Under the pieces are notes generated by a model that saw only the letters and a program-made list of their open reading frames with translations, had not been told where the DNA came from and ran no database searches. 45,186 nt of DNA from Sphingomonas sp. S2M10 (GTDB lineage Bacteria > Pseudomonadota > Alphaproteobacteria > Sphingomonadales > Sphingomonadaceae). Positions 25,501 to 31,976 of this stretch are shown piece by piece; position 1 is the first letter of the stretch; the number at the start of each line of letters is the position of its first letter. A program made the translations under genes and the position numbers. The DNA is taken from assembly GCF_012650175.1 (NCBI RefSeq), contig NZ_JAAILI010000028.1, positions 1 to 45,186 on the forward strand, given 5' to 3'.

Positions 25501-25604
25501 GGATCGACGTGCCCGAACGTCCGCTCCAGATCCTGTTTGGCGGCACCGACAGGCGCACTCTGTTCATCCTCACCCACCATGCGCTGTACGCCGCCCGCCC
25601 CTGA
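22575..25604 (+). CDS. Secreted tandem beta-helix (pectate-lyase-3/GH55-like) protein with C-terminal SMP-30-like propeller
   Basis: 1009 residues with a signal peptide (cleavage near ACAQ, about residue 25). Two similar pectate-lyase-3 modules begin at VTVKAKGDGRADDSAALQKAL (about 41) and VRTLGVKGDGTSDDTAALQKAI (about 388), as in GH55-type tandem beta-helix enzymes. From about residue 710 the sequence changes to NHL/SMP-30-like repeats (SISGAAVDAKGRLYFID, NLAVDASGHLLVLS, GGESVAVAPDGRVYVANG). A polysaccharide-active role at the cell surface or periplasm is likely; the substrate (beta-1,3-glucan or pectic) is uncertain. The gene is followed in the same direction by a TonB receptor, 114 bases downstream. 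Catalytic residues could not be assigned. Confidence 0.75.
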   Translation: MGMDMRWTLAALLAASSLATPACAQQASIFPMAPDEPRAVTVKAKGDGRADDSAALQKALDDARDATRHGIVFLPSGRYRISRTLVVPAGVRVYGVGPTRPVILLGANTPGFQQGVSTMIVFGGDDQYAVGKVPVPVPTVVPRDKIVRDANSGTFYSSMSNVDIEIGGGNPAAAGVRFRMAQHAFLSHMEFRIGSGFAGVYQAGNVMEKVAFKGGRYGIVTEKTSPAWQFTLIDSTFDGQREAAIREHEVDLTLVNVAIRDTPVGIEIDRGYSDSLYGKDVRFERVSKAGVVISNEDNVFTQVGFDNAVAIDSPVFARFRDSGKTVAGKGRAYRVGAFSYGLKVPKLGEMGKYDLQAEVQPLAALPAARDPAVRALPPMSEWANVRTLGVKGDGTSDDTAALQKAIDGHRVLYLPAGFYKVTDRLTLRPDSVLIGLHPATTQLYIPDDNPAHAGLGSVLPILETPQGGDNILSGLGLFTGRVNPRAAAVLWRSGANSLMHDVKIMGGGGTPTADGKPLGTQQARSGDPVADGRWDAQYPSIWVTDNGGGTFTDVWSPNTFAQAGFYVTNTRTPGHVYEMSVEHHVRNEIVLDNVQNWEFLAPQTEQEVGDGPDAVSLEIRNSRNLLFANYHGYRVTRSYHPALSAVRLFGASDIRFRNVHVNAESGYAACDDEGCGTFLRVSKYPFDNAIQDVTGKRLVREREFASLDIGAATRPDAVVRAGGTPVTKLEDGFYSISGAAVDAKGRLYFIDRRFQRIQRWTADKGLEIIRDHALDPVNLAVDASGHLLVLSSLGPKAAVYSIDPDGPRDQITRIEPSAIRVDASTRTLLPVNWWANGEFRDQLDQQRYQFTTMGELFAREAGEPKAQAYVSPDGSIALPAFRVWQQGPANHVGWRWSHALNANGLIDGKQGERLFVTNGSENLTYTGTVGPGGTLTNLKPFANRGGESVAVAPDGRVYVANGQVFVYDAAGKETGRIDVPERPLQILFGGTDRRTLFILTHHALYAARP

Positions 25605-25618
25605 GGCGAGGCGTCTAC

Positions 25619-25635
25619 CACCTATGTCGTAGGTG
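25619..25635. promoter_or_regulatory. 17-bp inverted repeat upstream of the TonB receptor
   Basis: CACCTA and TAGGTG are perfectly inverted around a 5-base spacer (TGTCG), 84 bases before the receptor start at 25719. The size and spacing fit a dimeric LuxR/NarL-type HTH site, and an orphan protein of that class is encoded 4.6 kb upstream. The link is inference. Confidence 0.4.
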
Positions 25636-25718
25636 TCCGCCGCCGCCTGCGGGACTAGCCTTCGGCATTATCGCCACGGGTCGGATAACGGCCGGAAAAT
25701 ATTGGAGGGGTTGGACGC

Positions 25719-28688
25719 ATGAAGGGGGTTTTCACATCGCAGCTGCGCCTGTGCGGCGCTAGCCTGATCGCGCTGGCGGCCATGGGCGCCAGCGCGGCCC
25801 GGGCCCAGACGACGGCCGATCCGGCGCCCGCCGCGGTGCCGCAGGCCGAGCCGGCCGCGCAGTCGGATCAGGTGGAGCAGAACGACCAGATCGTCGTCAC
25901 CGGCTCGCGCATCGTCGCCAGCGGCTTCACCGCACCCACGCCCACGACGGTGATCGGCGCCGAGCAGATCGCCGCCAACGCGCAGCCGAATCTGTTCAAC
26001 ACCATCGCCCAGCTGCCCTCGCTCCAGGGCTCGACCGGCTCGTCGACCGGCACGTTCAGCACCTCGAGCGGGACTCAAGGGCTCAGTTCCTTCTCGCTGC
26101 GCGGCCTCCAGCCGATCCGCACGCTGACCCTGCTCGACGGCCAGCGTGTCGCCGCAGCCAATGTCAGCGGCGTGCCCGATATCAGCCTGTTCCCGCAATT
26201 GCTGGTCAAGCGGGTCGATGTCGTGAACGGGGGCGCCTCCGCCACCTATGGCTCGGACGCGGTCGGCGGCGTGGTGAACTTCATCACCGACACCCGCTTC
26301 ACCGGCTTCAAGGCCAATGTGATGGGCGGCATCACCACCTATGGCGACAACAAGCAGATCCTGGCGCAGGGCGCCTGGGGCGGATCGTTCGCCGGCGACC
26401 GGCTGCACCTGATCGTCAGCGGCGAATATGCCCATGACGGCGGCGTCGGCCCCGGCGATTTCGGCACCGATCTCGCCCGCGATCGCGACTGGTACAAGGC
26501 GACAACGCTGCTCAACACCGGCGTGACCACCGGCGGCGCGCCGCAGTTCGTCTACAGCGATTTCGCCCAGCCCTATCAATATGCGCGCTACGGCCTGATC
26601 AACAACGGCCCGCTCCAGGGCATCGCCTTCGACGTCAATGGCGCGCCCTATAATTTCAACTATGGCTCGAACGGTCAGCCGCTCGGCAACGGCCGGGTGA
26701 GCAACTGCTATCCCGGCAACAGCTTCTGCGTCGGCGGCGACCTGAGCGGTGCCCCGGGCTCTGGCGCATCGCTGGTCTCGAAGCTGCAGCGCGTCGTCGG
26801 CTACACGCGGATCGGCTATGATTTCGCGCCGGGCAATGAATTTTACGGCACGCTCAGCATCGGGCAGGTCAAGACCAACAACCAGCCGAGCCCCGGCTAC
26901 AACCGACCCAACCTGACCGTGCAATGCGCCAATCCGTATCTGCCGCAGCTGGTACGGGACCGCTGCGCGTCGGCCGGGATCACCTCGTTCAACTTCGGCA
27001 CCAGCAACGGCGCCTTCCCCGATCCGCAGGTCTACACCGATCGGCGCCAGTATCGCGGCGTACTTGGCGCCAAGGGCAAGTTCTCGGCGGCCGGCGGCGA
27101 GTGGAATTATGACGCATATTACGAGCATGGCGAGACCATCGCGGATATCGATGTCCAGGATATCGTGCTGCAGAACCGCTATGTCGCCGCGACCAACGCG
27201 ATCACGCTGAACGGTGCGATCGTCTGCGCCGATCCGGTCGCGCGCGCGGCGGGCTGTCAGCCGATCAACGTCTTTGGCGGCTTCGCGCCCTCCTCCGCGG
27301 CCTTGGCCTATGTCACGCCGGTCAACGGCCCGTTCCAGCACACCAAGCTGACCCAGGACGTGGTAAGCGCGAACCTGTCGGGCAATCTGGTCGACCTGTG
27401 GGCCGGCCCGCTCAGCCTGGCGATCGGTGGCGAATATCGCCGCGAATTCTACCGGGTGAACGCCGATCCGTACGGCGCCGGCGCAACCAGCCCCAACAGC
27501 GCCGCCTATCCTGCCGATCCGCTGCTCAACCAGGCGCAGGGCAGCAACTGGGCGGCGGGCAACTACAAGAATGGCGGCGGCAAGTACAATGTCTACGAGT
27601 TCTCGGCGGAAACGAACCTGCCGCTGCTGGACAGCGAGAGCGTCGGCCGGGCCAACCTGAACGCGGCCGCGCGCTACACGCATTACAGCACGTCGGGCTC
27701 GGTATGGGCGTGGAAGATCGGCGGCAGCTGGGCGACGCCGATCGACGGCATCCGCCTGCGCGCGGTCACCTCGCGCGACGTCCGCGCGCCGAACCTCTCC
27801 GAACTGTTCGCCGCGCCCACGGTCACCACGCTGCCGAACTTCAACGATCCGTTCCGCAACGTCGCGGTGCAGGCGTTCCAGAACACGGTGGGCAACCCCA
27901 ATCTCAAGCCGGAAATCGCTCGCAACACCGAAGTGGGCATCACCCTCGCCAATCCGAGCTGGCTGCCGGGGCTGAGCCTGTCGGTCGACTATTACACGAT
28001 CAAGCTGAGCGGCGTCGTCTCGACGTTGTCGCCGGACCAGATCGTCCGCTTCTGCTTCGAAGGCAACCAGGCCTTCTGCGGAGGCTTCGTGCTCAACAGC
28101 CCGACCCAGGGCGGCAATTTCATCAACGTCCAGCCGTTCAACCTGGCGAGCTGGAAGACCAGCGGCTTTGACATCGAGGCGAGCTATCGCTGGCAGCGGC
28201 CGCTGGGCCTGCCGGGCAATTTCACCGTCCGCGCACTGGGCACGCATGTGCAGGAATTCCTCGTCCGCGCCGGCATCGCCGGAGTGGCGACGGTGGACAA
28301 TGCCGGCGCGAACACCGGCGCGACGCCGAACTGGAAGTGGCTGGCGATCCAGACCTACGATACCGAGAAGTTCAGCCTGCTGGTGCAGGAGCGCTGGTTC
28401 TCCGACGGCGTGTTCGGCAATCAATATGTCGAATGCCAGAGCAGTTGCCCGGTTTCGACCGGCAACAACCCGACGATCAGCCGCAATTTCATGCCCGGCG
28501 CGTTCTACGTGGACGTCGGCGGCTCCTATAAGGTGACGCGCGGTCTGGAGGGCTATTTCAAGGTCGACAACCTGTTCAACGTCGACCCCGCGCCGTCTCC
28601 GCAGACCAACACGGGTCTGGACGTGAACCCGGCGCTCTACGACACGATCGGCCGCACCTATCGCATCGGTGTCCGCCTCAACTTCTGA
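25719..28688 (+). CDS. TonB-dependent outer-membrane receptor
   Basis: 989 residues with a signal peptide (about 1-29, ASAARAQ). A TonB-box-like QIVVTGSRI (about 57) precedes the plug domain with LRGLQPIRTLTLLDGQR and VDVVNGGASATYGSDAVGGVVNFIT. A ~22-strand barrel follows and ends in the expected aromatic C-terminus (YRIGVRLNF). GGAGGGG lies upstream of ATG. Receptors of this size in sphingomonads and caulobacters often import plant-polysaccharide oligosaccharides. Following a beta-helix carbohydrate protein and lying between two pectin blocks, it probably takes up pectic or related oligomers. A siderophore or vitamin cargo is less likely. Confidence 0.93.
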   Translation: MKGVFTSQLRLCGASLIALAAMGASAARAQTTADPAPAAVPQAEPAAQSDQVEQNDQIVVTGSRIVASGFTAPTPTTVIGAEQIAANAQPNLFNTIAQLPSLQGSTGSSTGTFSTSSGTQGLSSFSLRGLQPIRTLTLLDGQRVAAANVSGVPDISLFPQLLVKRVDVVNGGASATYGSDAVGGVVNFITDTRFTGFKANVMGGITTYGDNKQILAQGAWGGSFAGDRLHLIVSGEYAHDGGVGPGDFGTDLARDRDWYKATTLLNTGVTTGGAPQFVYSDFAQPYQYARYGLINNGPLQGIAFDVNGAPYNFNYGSNGQPLGNGRVSNCYPGNSFCVGGDLSGAPGSGASLVSKLQRVVGYTRIGYDFAPGNEFYGTLSIGQVKTNNQPSPGYNRPNLTVQCANPYLPQLVRDRCASAGITSFNFGTSNGAFPDPQVYTDRRQYRGVLGAKGKFSAAGGEWNYDAYYEHGETIADIDVQDIVLQNRYVAATNAITLNGAIVCADPVARAAGCQPINVFGGFAPSSAALAYVTPVNGPFQHTKLTQDVVSANLSGNLVDLWAGPLSLAIGGEYRREFYRVNADPYGAGATSPNSAAYPADPLLNQAQGSNWAAGNYKNGGGKYNVYEFSAETNLPLLDSESVGRANLNAAARYTHYSTSGSVWAWKIGGSWATPIDGIRLRAVTSRDVRAPNLSELFAAPTVTTLPNFNDPFRNVAVQAFQNTVGNPNLKPEIARNTEVGITLANPSWLPGLSLSVDYYTIKLSGVVSTLSPDQIVRFCFEGNQAFCGGFVLNSPTQGGNFINVQPFNLASWKTSGFDIEASYRWQRPLGLPGNFTVRALGTHVQEFLVRAGIAGVATVDNAGANTGATPNWKWLAIQTYDTEKFSLLVQERWFSDGVFGNQYVECQSSCPVSTGNNPTISRNFMPGAFYVDVGGSYKVTRGLEGYFKVDNLFNVDPAPSPQTNTGLDVNPALYDTIGRTYRIGVRLNF

Positions 28689-28713
28689 CCCGCTCGTCCC
28701 CCGACGAATACCT

Positions 28714-28745
28714 GGTCCCGGTCGCAAGGCCGGGACCCTTGTTTT
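28714..28745 (+). terminator. Intrinsic terminator of the TonB receptor gene
   Basis: GGTCCCGG (28714-28721) and CCGGGACC (28730-28737) form a perfect 8-bp stem with an 8-base loop, followed by CTTGTTTT. It begins 25 bases after the receptor stop. Confidence 0.85.
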
Positions 28746-28820
28746 CCTGGGGAAACCCGAACGGCCGCAGGCGTTGAGGGCGGGTGCGCGACTGCCGCGC
28801 CCCGACCAACGGAGACGAGC

Positions 28821-29027
28821 ATGACCGAAGCCACCCAGCAAGCGACCAAGACCGTATCGAACGGCAAGACTGCCCTCACCGACGATATCCGCGCCCATTT
28901 CTCGGGCGACGCCCCGATCACCGAGAAGGCCAAGAGCTTCGCCAAGGCGCGGCCCTGGACCAGCGCCGCCTTTATCGGCATCGCCGCGCTCGCGGTGCTG
29001 AACGGCGTTCGCGGCGTCCGTCCGTGA
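28821..29027 (+). CDS. Small single-pass membrane protein
   Basis: 68 residues. A hydrophilic N-terminal half rich in Thr, Lys and Asp is followed by one C-terminal membrane segment (about 45-62, TSAAFIGIAALAVLNGV) and a short basic tail. The layout recalls tail-anchored ElaB/YqjD (DUF883) ribosome-associated proteins, but it is shorter and the resemblance is weak. GGAGACGAGC stands directly before ATG 28821. It lies alone between the TonB terminator and tetR; function unknown. Confidence 0.65.
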   Translation: MTEATQQATKTVSNGKTALTDDIRAHFSGDAPITEKAKSFAKARPWTSAAFIGIAALAVLNGVRGVRP

Positions 29028-29114
29028 AGCCACGCCGGTGGACGCGCAGGTCGCTTCCACCGGCACCCAGCCGCGGGCATACGCGTACTGGCATTCCTGC
29101 GCCGCCGGGGTTAT

Positions 29115-29128
29115 ATACCGCTCGTTAT
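29115..29128. promoter_or_regulatory. TetR operator 1, overlapping the tetR start codon
   Basis: ATACCGCTCGTTAT follows the ATACC-N4-GGTAT pattern of the two sites upstream of the efflux genes, with one mismatch in the right arm. It ends on the second base of ATG 29127, so a bound repressor would block its own gene. Confidence 0.6.
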
Positions 29129-29738
29129 GAAAACCGCTGCCTGTACCGTAGCCAAGGGGCGCCCCCGTGAGTTCGACGTCGAAGAGGCGTTGACGGCGGC
29201 ACTCCGCATCTTCTGGACCAAGGGATATGAGGGGGCCTCGCTGACCGACCTCACCGAGGCGATGGGCATCACCCGACCCAGCCTCTATGCCGCTTTCGGC
29301 AACAAGGAATCCTTGTTCTGCAAGGCGCTGGAGCTCTACGAGCGCGAGAAGCTCTGCTATATTGGCCGTGCGCTGGAAGCGCCCACCGCGCGCGGCGTGG
29401 CGGAGGCCCTGTTGCGCGGCGCGCTGGAGCGCCAGCGCGACACCGCCGACCCCAAGGGCTGCATGGGTGTGATCAATTCGGTCGCCTGCGGCGTCGAAGC
29501 CGAGTCGATCCGGGAGGAAGTGCTCAAGCGCGGCGAGTCGGCCAAGCGCGCGATCGTCGCGCGGTTCGAGCGGGCGAAGGTTGAAGGCGATCTGCCCGCC
29601 GATGCGGACCCGGAAGGCCTGACCGGTTATCTGATCGCGCTGCTCCAGGGAATCGCGCTGCAAGGCGGGGCGGGAGCAACTTGCGCCGATCTCGAGCGCC
29701 TCGTCCAGACCAGCCTGTCGATGTGGCCGGCCCGATAA
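29127..29738 (+). CDS. TetR/AcrR-family repressor of the RND efflux cluster
   Basis: 203 residues. The N-terminal HTH (about 12-58) reads FDVEEALTAALRIFWTKGYEGASLTDLTEAMGITRPSLYAAFGNKESLF, a clear TetR domain. The C-terminal ligand-binding region includes PKGCMGVINSVACGVEAESI and resembles AcrR/YxaF-like regulators. No good Shine-Dalgarno site precedes ATG 29127, whose sequence overlaps an operator; a leaderless or weakly translated message would suit a low-level repressor. Matching operators at 29804-29817 and 29852-29865 lie before the efflux genes downstream. Confidence 0.9.
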   Translation: MKTAACTVAKGRPREFDVEEALTAALRIFWTKGYEGASLTDLTEAMGITRPSLYAAFGNKESLFCKALELYEREKLCYIGRALEAPTARGVAEALLRGALERQRDTADPKGCMGVINSVACGVEAESIREEVLKRGESAKRAIVARFERAKVEGDLPADADPEGLTGYLIALLQGIALQGGAGATCADLERLVQTSLSMWPAR

Positions 29739-29803
29739 GGCGGCGTATACCAACGTCGCTGAAGAAAACGTTTCGCCCCTGAAAAACAAGCTTGCGAGGA
29801 AAA

Positions 29804-29817
29804 ATACCGGCCGGTAT
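29804..29817. promoter_or_regulatory. TetR operator 2
   Basis: ATACCGGCCGGTAT is a perfect 14-bp palindrome of the form ATACC-N4-GGTAT. It lies 24 bases upstream of the -35 element of the efflux promoter, and 48 bases (start to start) from operator 3. Confidence 0.72.
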
Positions 29818-29827
29818 AAAAAGCATG

Positions 29828-29866
29828 TTGACGCACCGCAGCGAGACTTATATACCGAGTGGTATA
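29828..29866 (+). promoter_or_regulatory. Efflux-operon promoter with TetR operator 3 on its -10
   Basis: TTGACG (29828-29833), a 17-base spacer and TATACC (29851-29856) make a good sigma-70-type promoter. The -10 lies inside the palindrome TATACCGAGTGGTATA (29851-29866), so TetR binding would exclude RNA polymerase. The first gene starts at 30175, leaving a long leader. Confidence 0.72.
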
Positions 29867-30174
29867 GAAAGTGATCCGCCGCCCTCAGGGGCCGCGGGGC
29901 AGACGGAGACGCGGACATGCGCCAGCTTGCACGCAAGAAACGGGGTGAGCCCTAGGCTCTAGCCTTCCATAGCAATCCAGTCACGGCGTTCGCGGTTCTG
30001 CGGGGGCTGCGACGAACAACGCGCGCCTCGCACGGGGCGGTTCAGCGCGGCGGGGCCACTCGCAGCGGGGAGCTTCGCGCATTCACGACACACCATGCCG
30101 GCGCCCGCGAACAAAGGGGTTTTGCGGGGAGGGCGGAGCCTTGCTCGCGGCCGGTCAACCGAGGGAGAAGCATC
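29867..30174 (+). other. Long leader of the efflux operon
   Basis: This 308-base stretch between the promoter and the first gene holds no substantial gene. A 12-codon ORF (29917-29955, encoding MRQLARKKRGEP) follows a GGAGACGCGGAC sequence and could be a leader peptide, but nothing else supports it. No clear attenuator was found. Confidence 0.3.
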
Positions 30175-30588
30175 ATGGCATATCTCGATCTCACCGACAT
30201 GGCCGGCAACGCCGCCGCACTTCCGGCCTTCCTGGCCACCCCGCGCGAGGAAACCAAGCTCAGCGCGCTCGAATGGCAGGTCGTCGCGATCGCCCAGCGC
30301 GATCGGCTCTCGTCGCTGGAGACGCCGAGCCGGCTTTCGATCGCGCTGGGCGTGATTTTCGGCGGCGAGCGCGGCAACCCGCGCCTGGCCGATCCCAAGC
30401 TCGAGGCGCTGCGCCGCATCGCCGTGCTTTCCTGGCATCGCGGCTTCCGCGTGCCCCAGTCCGAAATCCAGCGCTTCCATGCGGCCGGCTACACGCCCGG
30501 CCAGCTGGAGACGCTGCTCACCAGCATCAGCCGTGGTCGCGCGGCGATGAATCAGGGGAATCACCATGAATATGCACGCGCCCATTGA
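30175..30588 (+). CDS. AhpD/carboxymuconolactone-decarboxylase-like protein lacking the CxxC motif
   Basis: 137 residues. The order of helices fits AhpD-like proteins: LSALEWQVVAIAQRDR, where LSxxEREvvxLavxxxNgC is usual, then DPKLEALRRIAVLSWHRGFRVPQSEIQRFHAAGYTPGQLETLLTSIS, matching the conserved second half. The catalytic CxxCxxxH is replaced: the expected position reads LSSLETPSR, and the protein has no cysteine at all. Redox activity is therefore unlikely; a ligand-binding or structural role is possible. GAGGGAGAA precedes ATG 30175. It overlaps the membrane-fusion gene by 23 bases, so it is part of the efflux operon. Confidence 0.7.
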   Translation: MAYLDLTDMAGNAAALPAFLATPREETKLSALEWQVVAIAQRDRLSSLETPSRLSIALGVIFGGERGNPRLADPKLEALRRIAVLSWHRGFRVPQSEIQRFHAAGYTPGQLETLLTSISRGRAAMNQGNHHEYARAH

Positions 30589-31816
30589 GGGCGAGGCGGC
30601 GGCAGCAGGCCGCCCCAAGCGACTGCGCACCTGGCAGAAGGCGGCCCTGGTCGTCGTGCCGGTGGGCGTGGTCGCCGCCGGCTTCGCGATGAGCGGGCGC
30701 AACGCGCCGGCCGTCGCGGCGCCGGCCGCACCCGTTGTCACCGTCGCCACACCGCTCGCGCGCGAAGTCAACGAGTGGGACGAATATGTCGGCCGCTTCG
30801 AGGCGAGCCGCACCGTCGAGGTGCGGCCGCGCGTCTCGGGGGCGGTCACCGCGATCCACTTCACCGATGGCGCGGTGGTGAAGCAGGGCCAGCTCCTGTT
30901 CACCATCGATCCGCGCCCGTTCACCGCCGCGCTGGCCGAGGCCAAGGCGGGCGTCGCCAGTGCCCAGAGCGATCTGGCGCTTGCCCGCTCCGATCTCGAC
31001 CGCGCCCAGCGGCTGGTGAGCGTCGAAGCGGTTTCGAAGAGCGATGTCGAGCGTCTCCAGGCCCGCGTCCGTGCGGCCACTGCCGCTGTCGCCGCGGCAC
31101 AGGCCCGGGTCCGCGCCCGCGCGCTCGACGTCGAGTTCACCCAGGTGCGCGCGCCTATTTCGGGCCGCATCTCCGATCGCAAGGTCGATCCCGGCAATCT
31201 GGTCGCCGCCGGGGAAGGGCAGGGGGGTACGCTCCTCACCACGATCAACGCGCTCGATCCGATCTACTTCACCTTCGACGGCTCGGAAGCCCTGTTCCTT
31301 AAGGCCAAGCGCGCCGCGGGATCGTCGGCCAGCCCGGTCGAGATCCGGTTGCAGGACGAAGGCGACTATCGCTGGAAGGGCCGGATCGACTTCACCGACA
31401 ACGGGCTCGACCCGCGCTCGGGCACGATCCGCGGCCGTGCGGTGCTGTCGAACCCCGACATGTTCCTGACGCCGGGCATGTTCGGCAACATGCGGCTCGC
31501 CGCCGGCGGCACCGCGCAGGCGCTGCTGGTGCCCGACGCCGCGATCCAGACCGATCAGGCGCGCAAGCTGGTGCTCACCGTCGGCGCCGACGGCACCGTG
31601 GTGCCCAAGCCGGTGGTGCTGGGTCCGGTGGTCGACGGCCTCCGCATCGTCCGTTCGGGTCTCGCGCCCAAGGACAAGGTGGTGATCGCCGGCACCCAGA
31701 TGGCGCAGCCCGGCGGCAAGGTGCAGCCCAAGGCCGGCACCATCACGCCGAACGCCGCGCAGGAAGCGCCCGTCGTTCCCGCTCCGGTCACGGGCCAGGC
31801 GACCTTCGCCCGCTGA
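30566..31816 (+). CDS. RND efflux periplasmic adaptor (membrane-fusion protein)
   Basis: 416 residues. A short cytoplasmic tail and one N-terminal membrane segment (about 25-45) are followed by the lipoyl/barrel-sandwich halves (VEVRPRVSGAVTAIHFTDGAVVKQGQLLFTIDPRPF and FTQVRAPISGRISDRKVDPGNLV). These flank an alpha-helical hairpin rich in Ala/Arg (about 105-190), then the beta-barrel and membrane-proximal domains. It is the MexA/AcrA class. It bridges the RND pump and the outer-membrane factor encoded next. No lipobox cysteine is present, so it is anchored by the N-terminal helix. Confidence 0.93.
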   Translation: MNMHAPIEGEAAAAGRPKRLRTWQKAALVVVPVGVVAAGFAMSGRNAPAVAAPAAPVVTVATPLAREVNEWDEYVGRFEASRTVEVRPRVSGAVTAIHFTDGAVVKQGQLLFTIDPRPFTAALAEAKAGVASAQSDLALARSDLDRAQRLVSVEAVSKSDVERLQARVRAATAAVAAAQARVRARALDVEFTQVRAPISGRISDRKVDPGNLVAAGEGQGGTLLTTINALDPIYFTFDGSEALFLKAKRAAGSSASPVEIRLQDEGDYRWKGRIDFTDNGLDPRSGTIRGRAVLSNPDMFLTPGMFGNMRLAAGGTAQALLVPDAAIQTDQARKLVLTVGADGTVVPKPVVLGPVVDGLRIVRSGLAPKDKVVIAGTQMAQPGGKVQPKAGTITPNAAQEAPVVPAPVTGQATFAR

Positions 31817-31828
31817 GGCTCCCACGTA

Positions 31829-31936
31829 AGCCCCTCCTCCTGGGAGGAGGGGTTGGGGGTGGAGGGATGCCAGAACCTCTGTTGGTCTCGGTGAGACACT
31901 GCCCCACCCCAACCCCTCCCCTGAAGGGGAGGGGCT
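31829..31936. repeat. Composite palindromic repeat between adaptor and pump genes
   Basis: Two C/G-rich hairpin units (31829-31866 and 31901-31936) are arranged head to head, so the whole region is an imperfect inverted repeat: AGCCCCTCC at the left outer end and GGGGCT at the right. It occupies most of the 160-base gap and looks like an interspersed REP/BIME-type element. Folding in mRNA could protect or end the upstream transcript. Confidence 0.6.
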
Positions 31937-31976
31937 CGATTTGTTGCGCCCAACTCGCTCGCAAAAGGAGAAGGCC

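Noticed and set aside
25668..29936. 1422-codon open frame on the minus strand, antisense to the TonB receptor and tetR
   Set aside because: Both plus-strand genes have clear motifs, ribosome sites and a terminator. The antisense frame is Arg/Ala/Asp/His-rich without domains, typical of the mirror frame in GC-rich genes.
29917..29955. 12-codon ORF in the efflux leader
   Set aside because: A weak ribosome-site match only; no attenuator structure or codon pattern to support regulation, so not listed as a gene.
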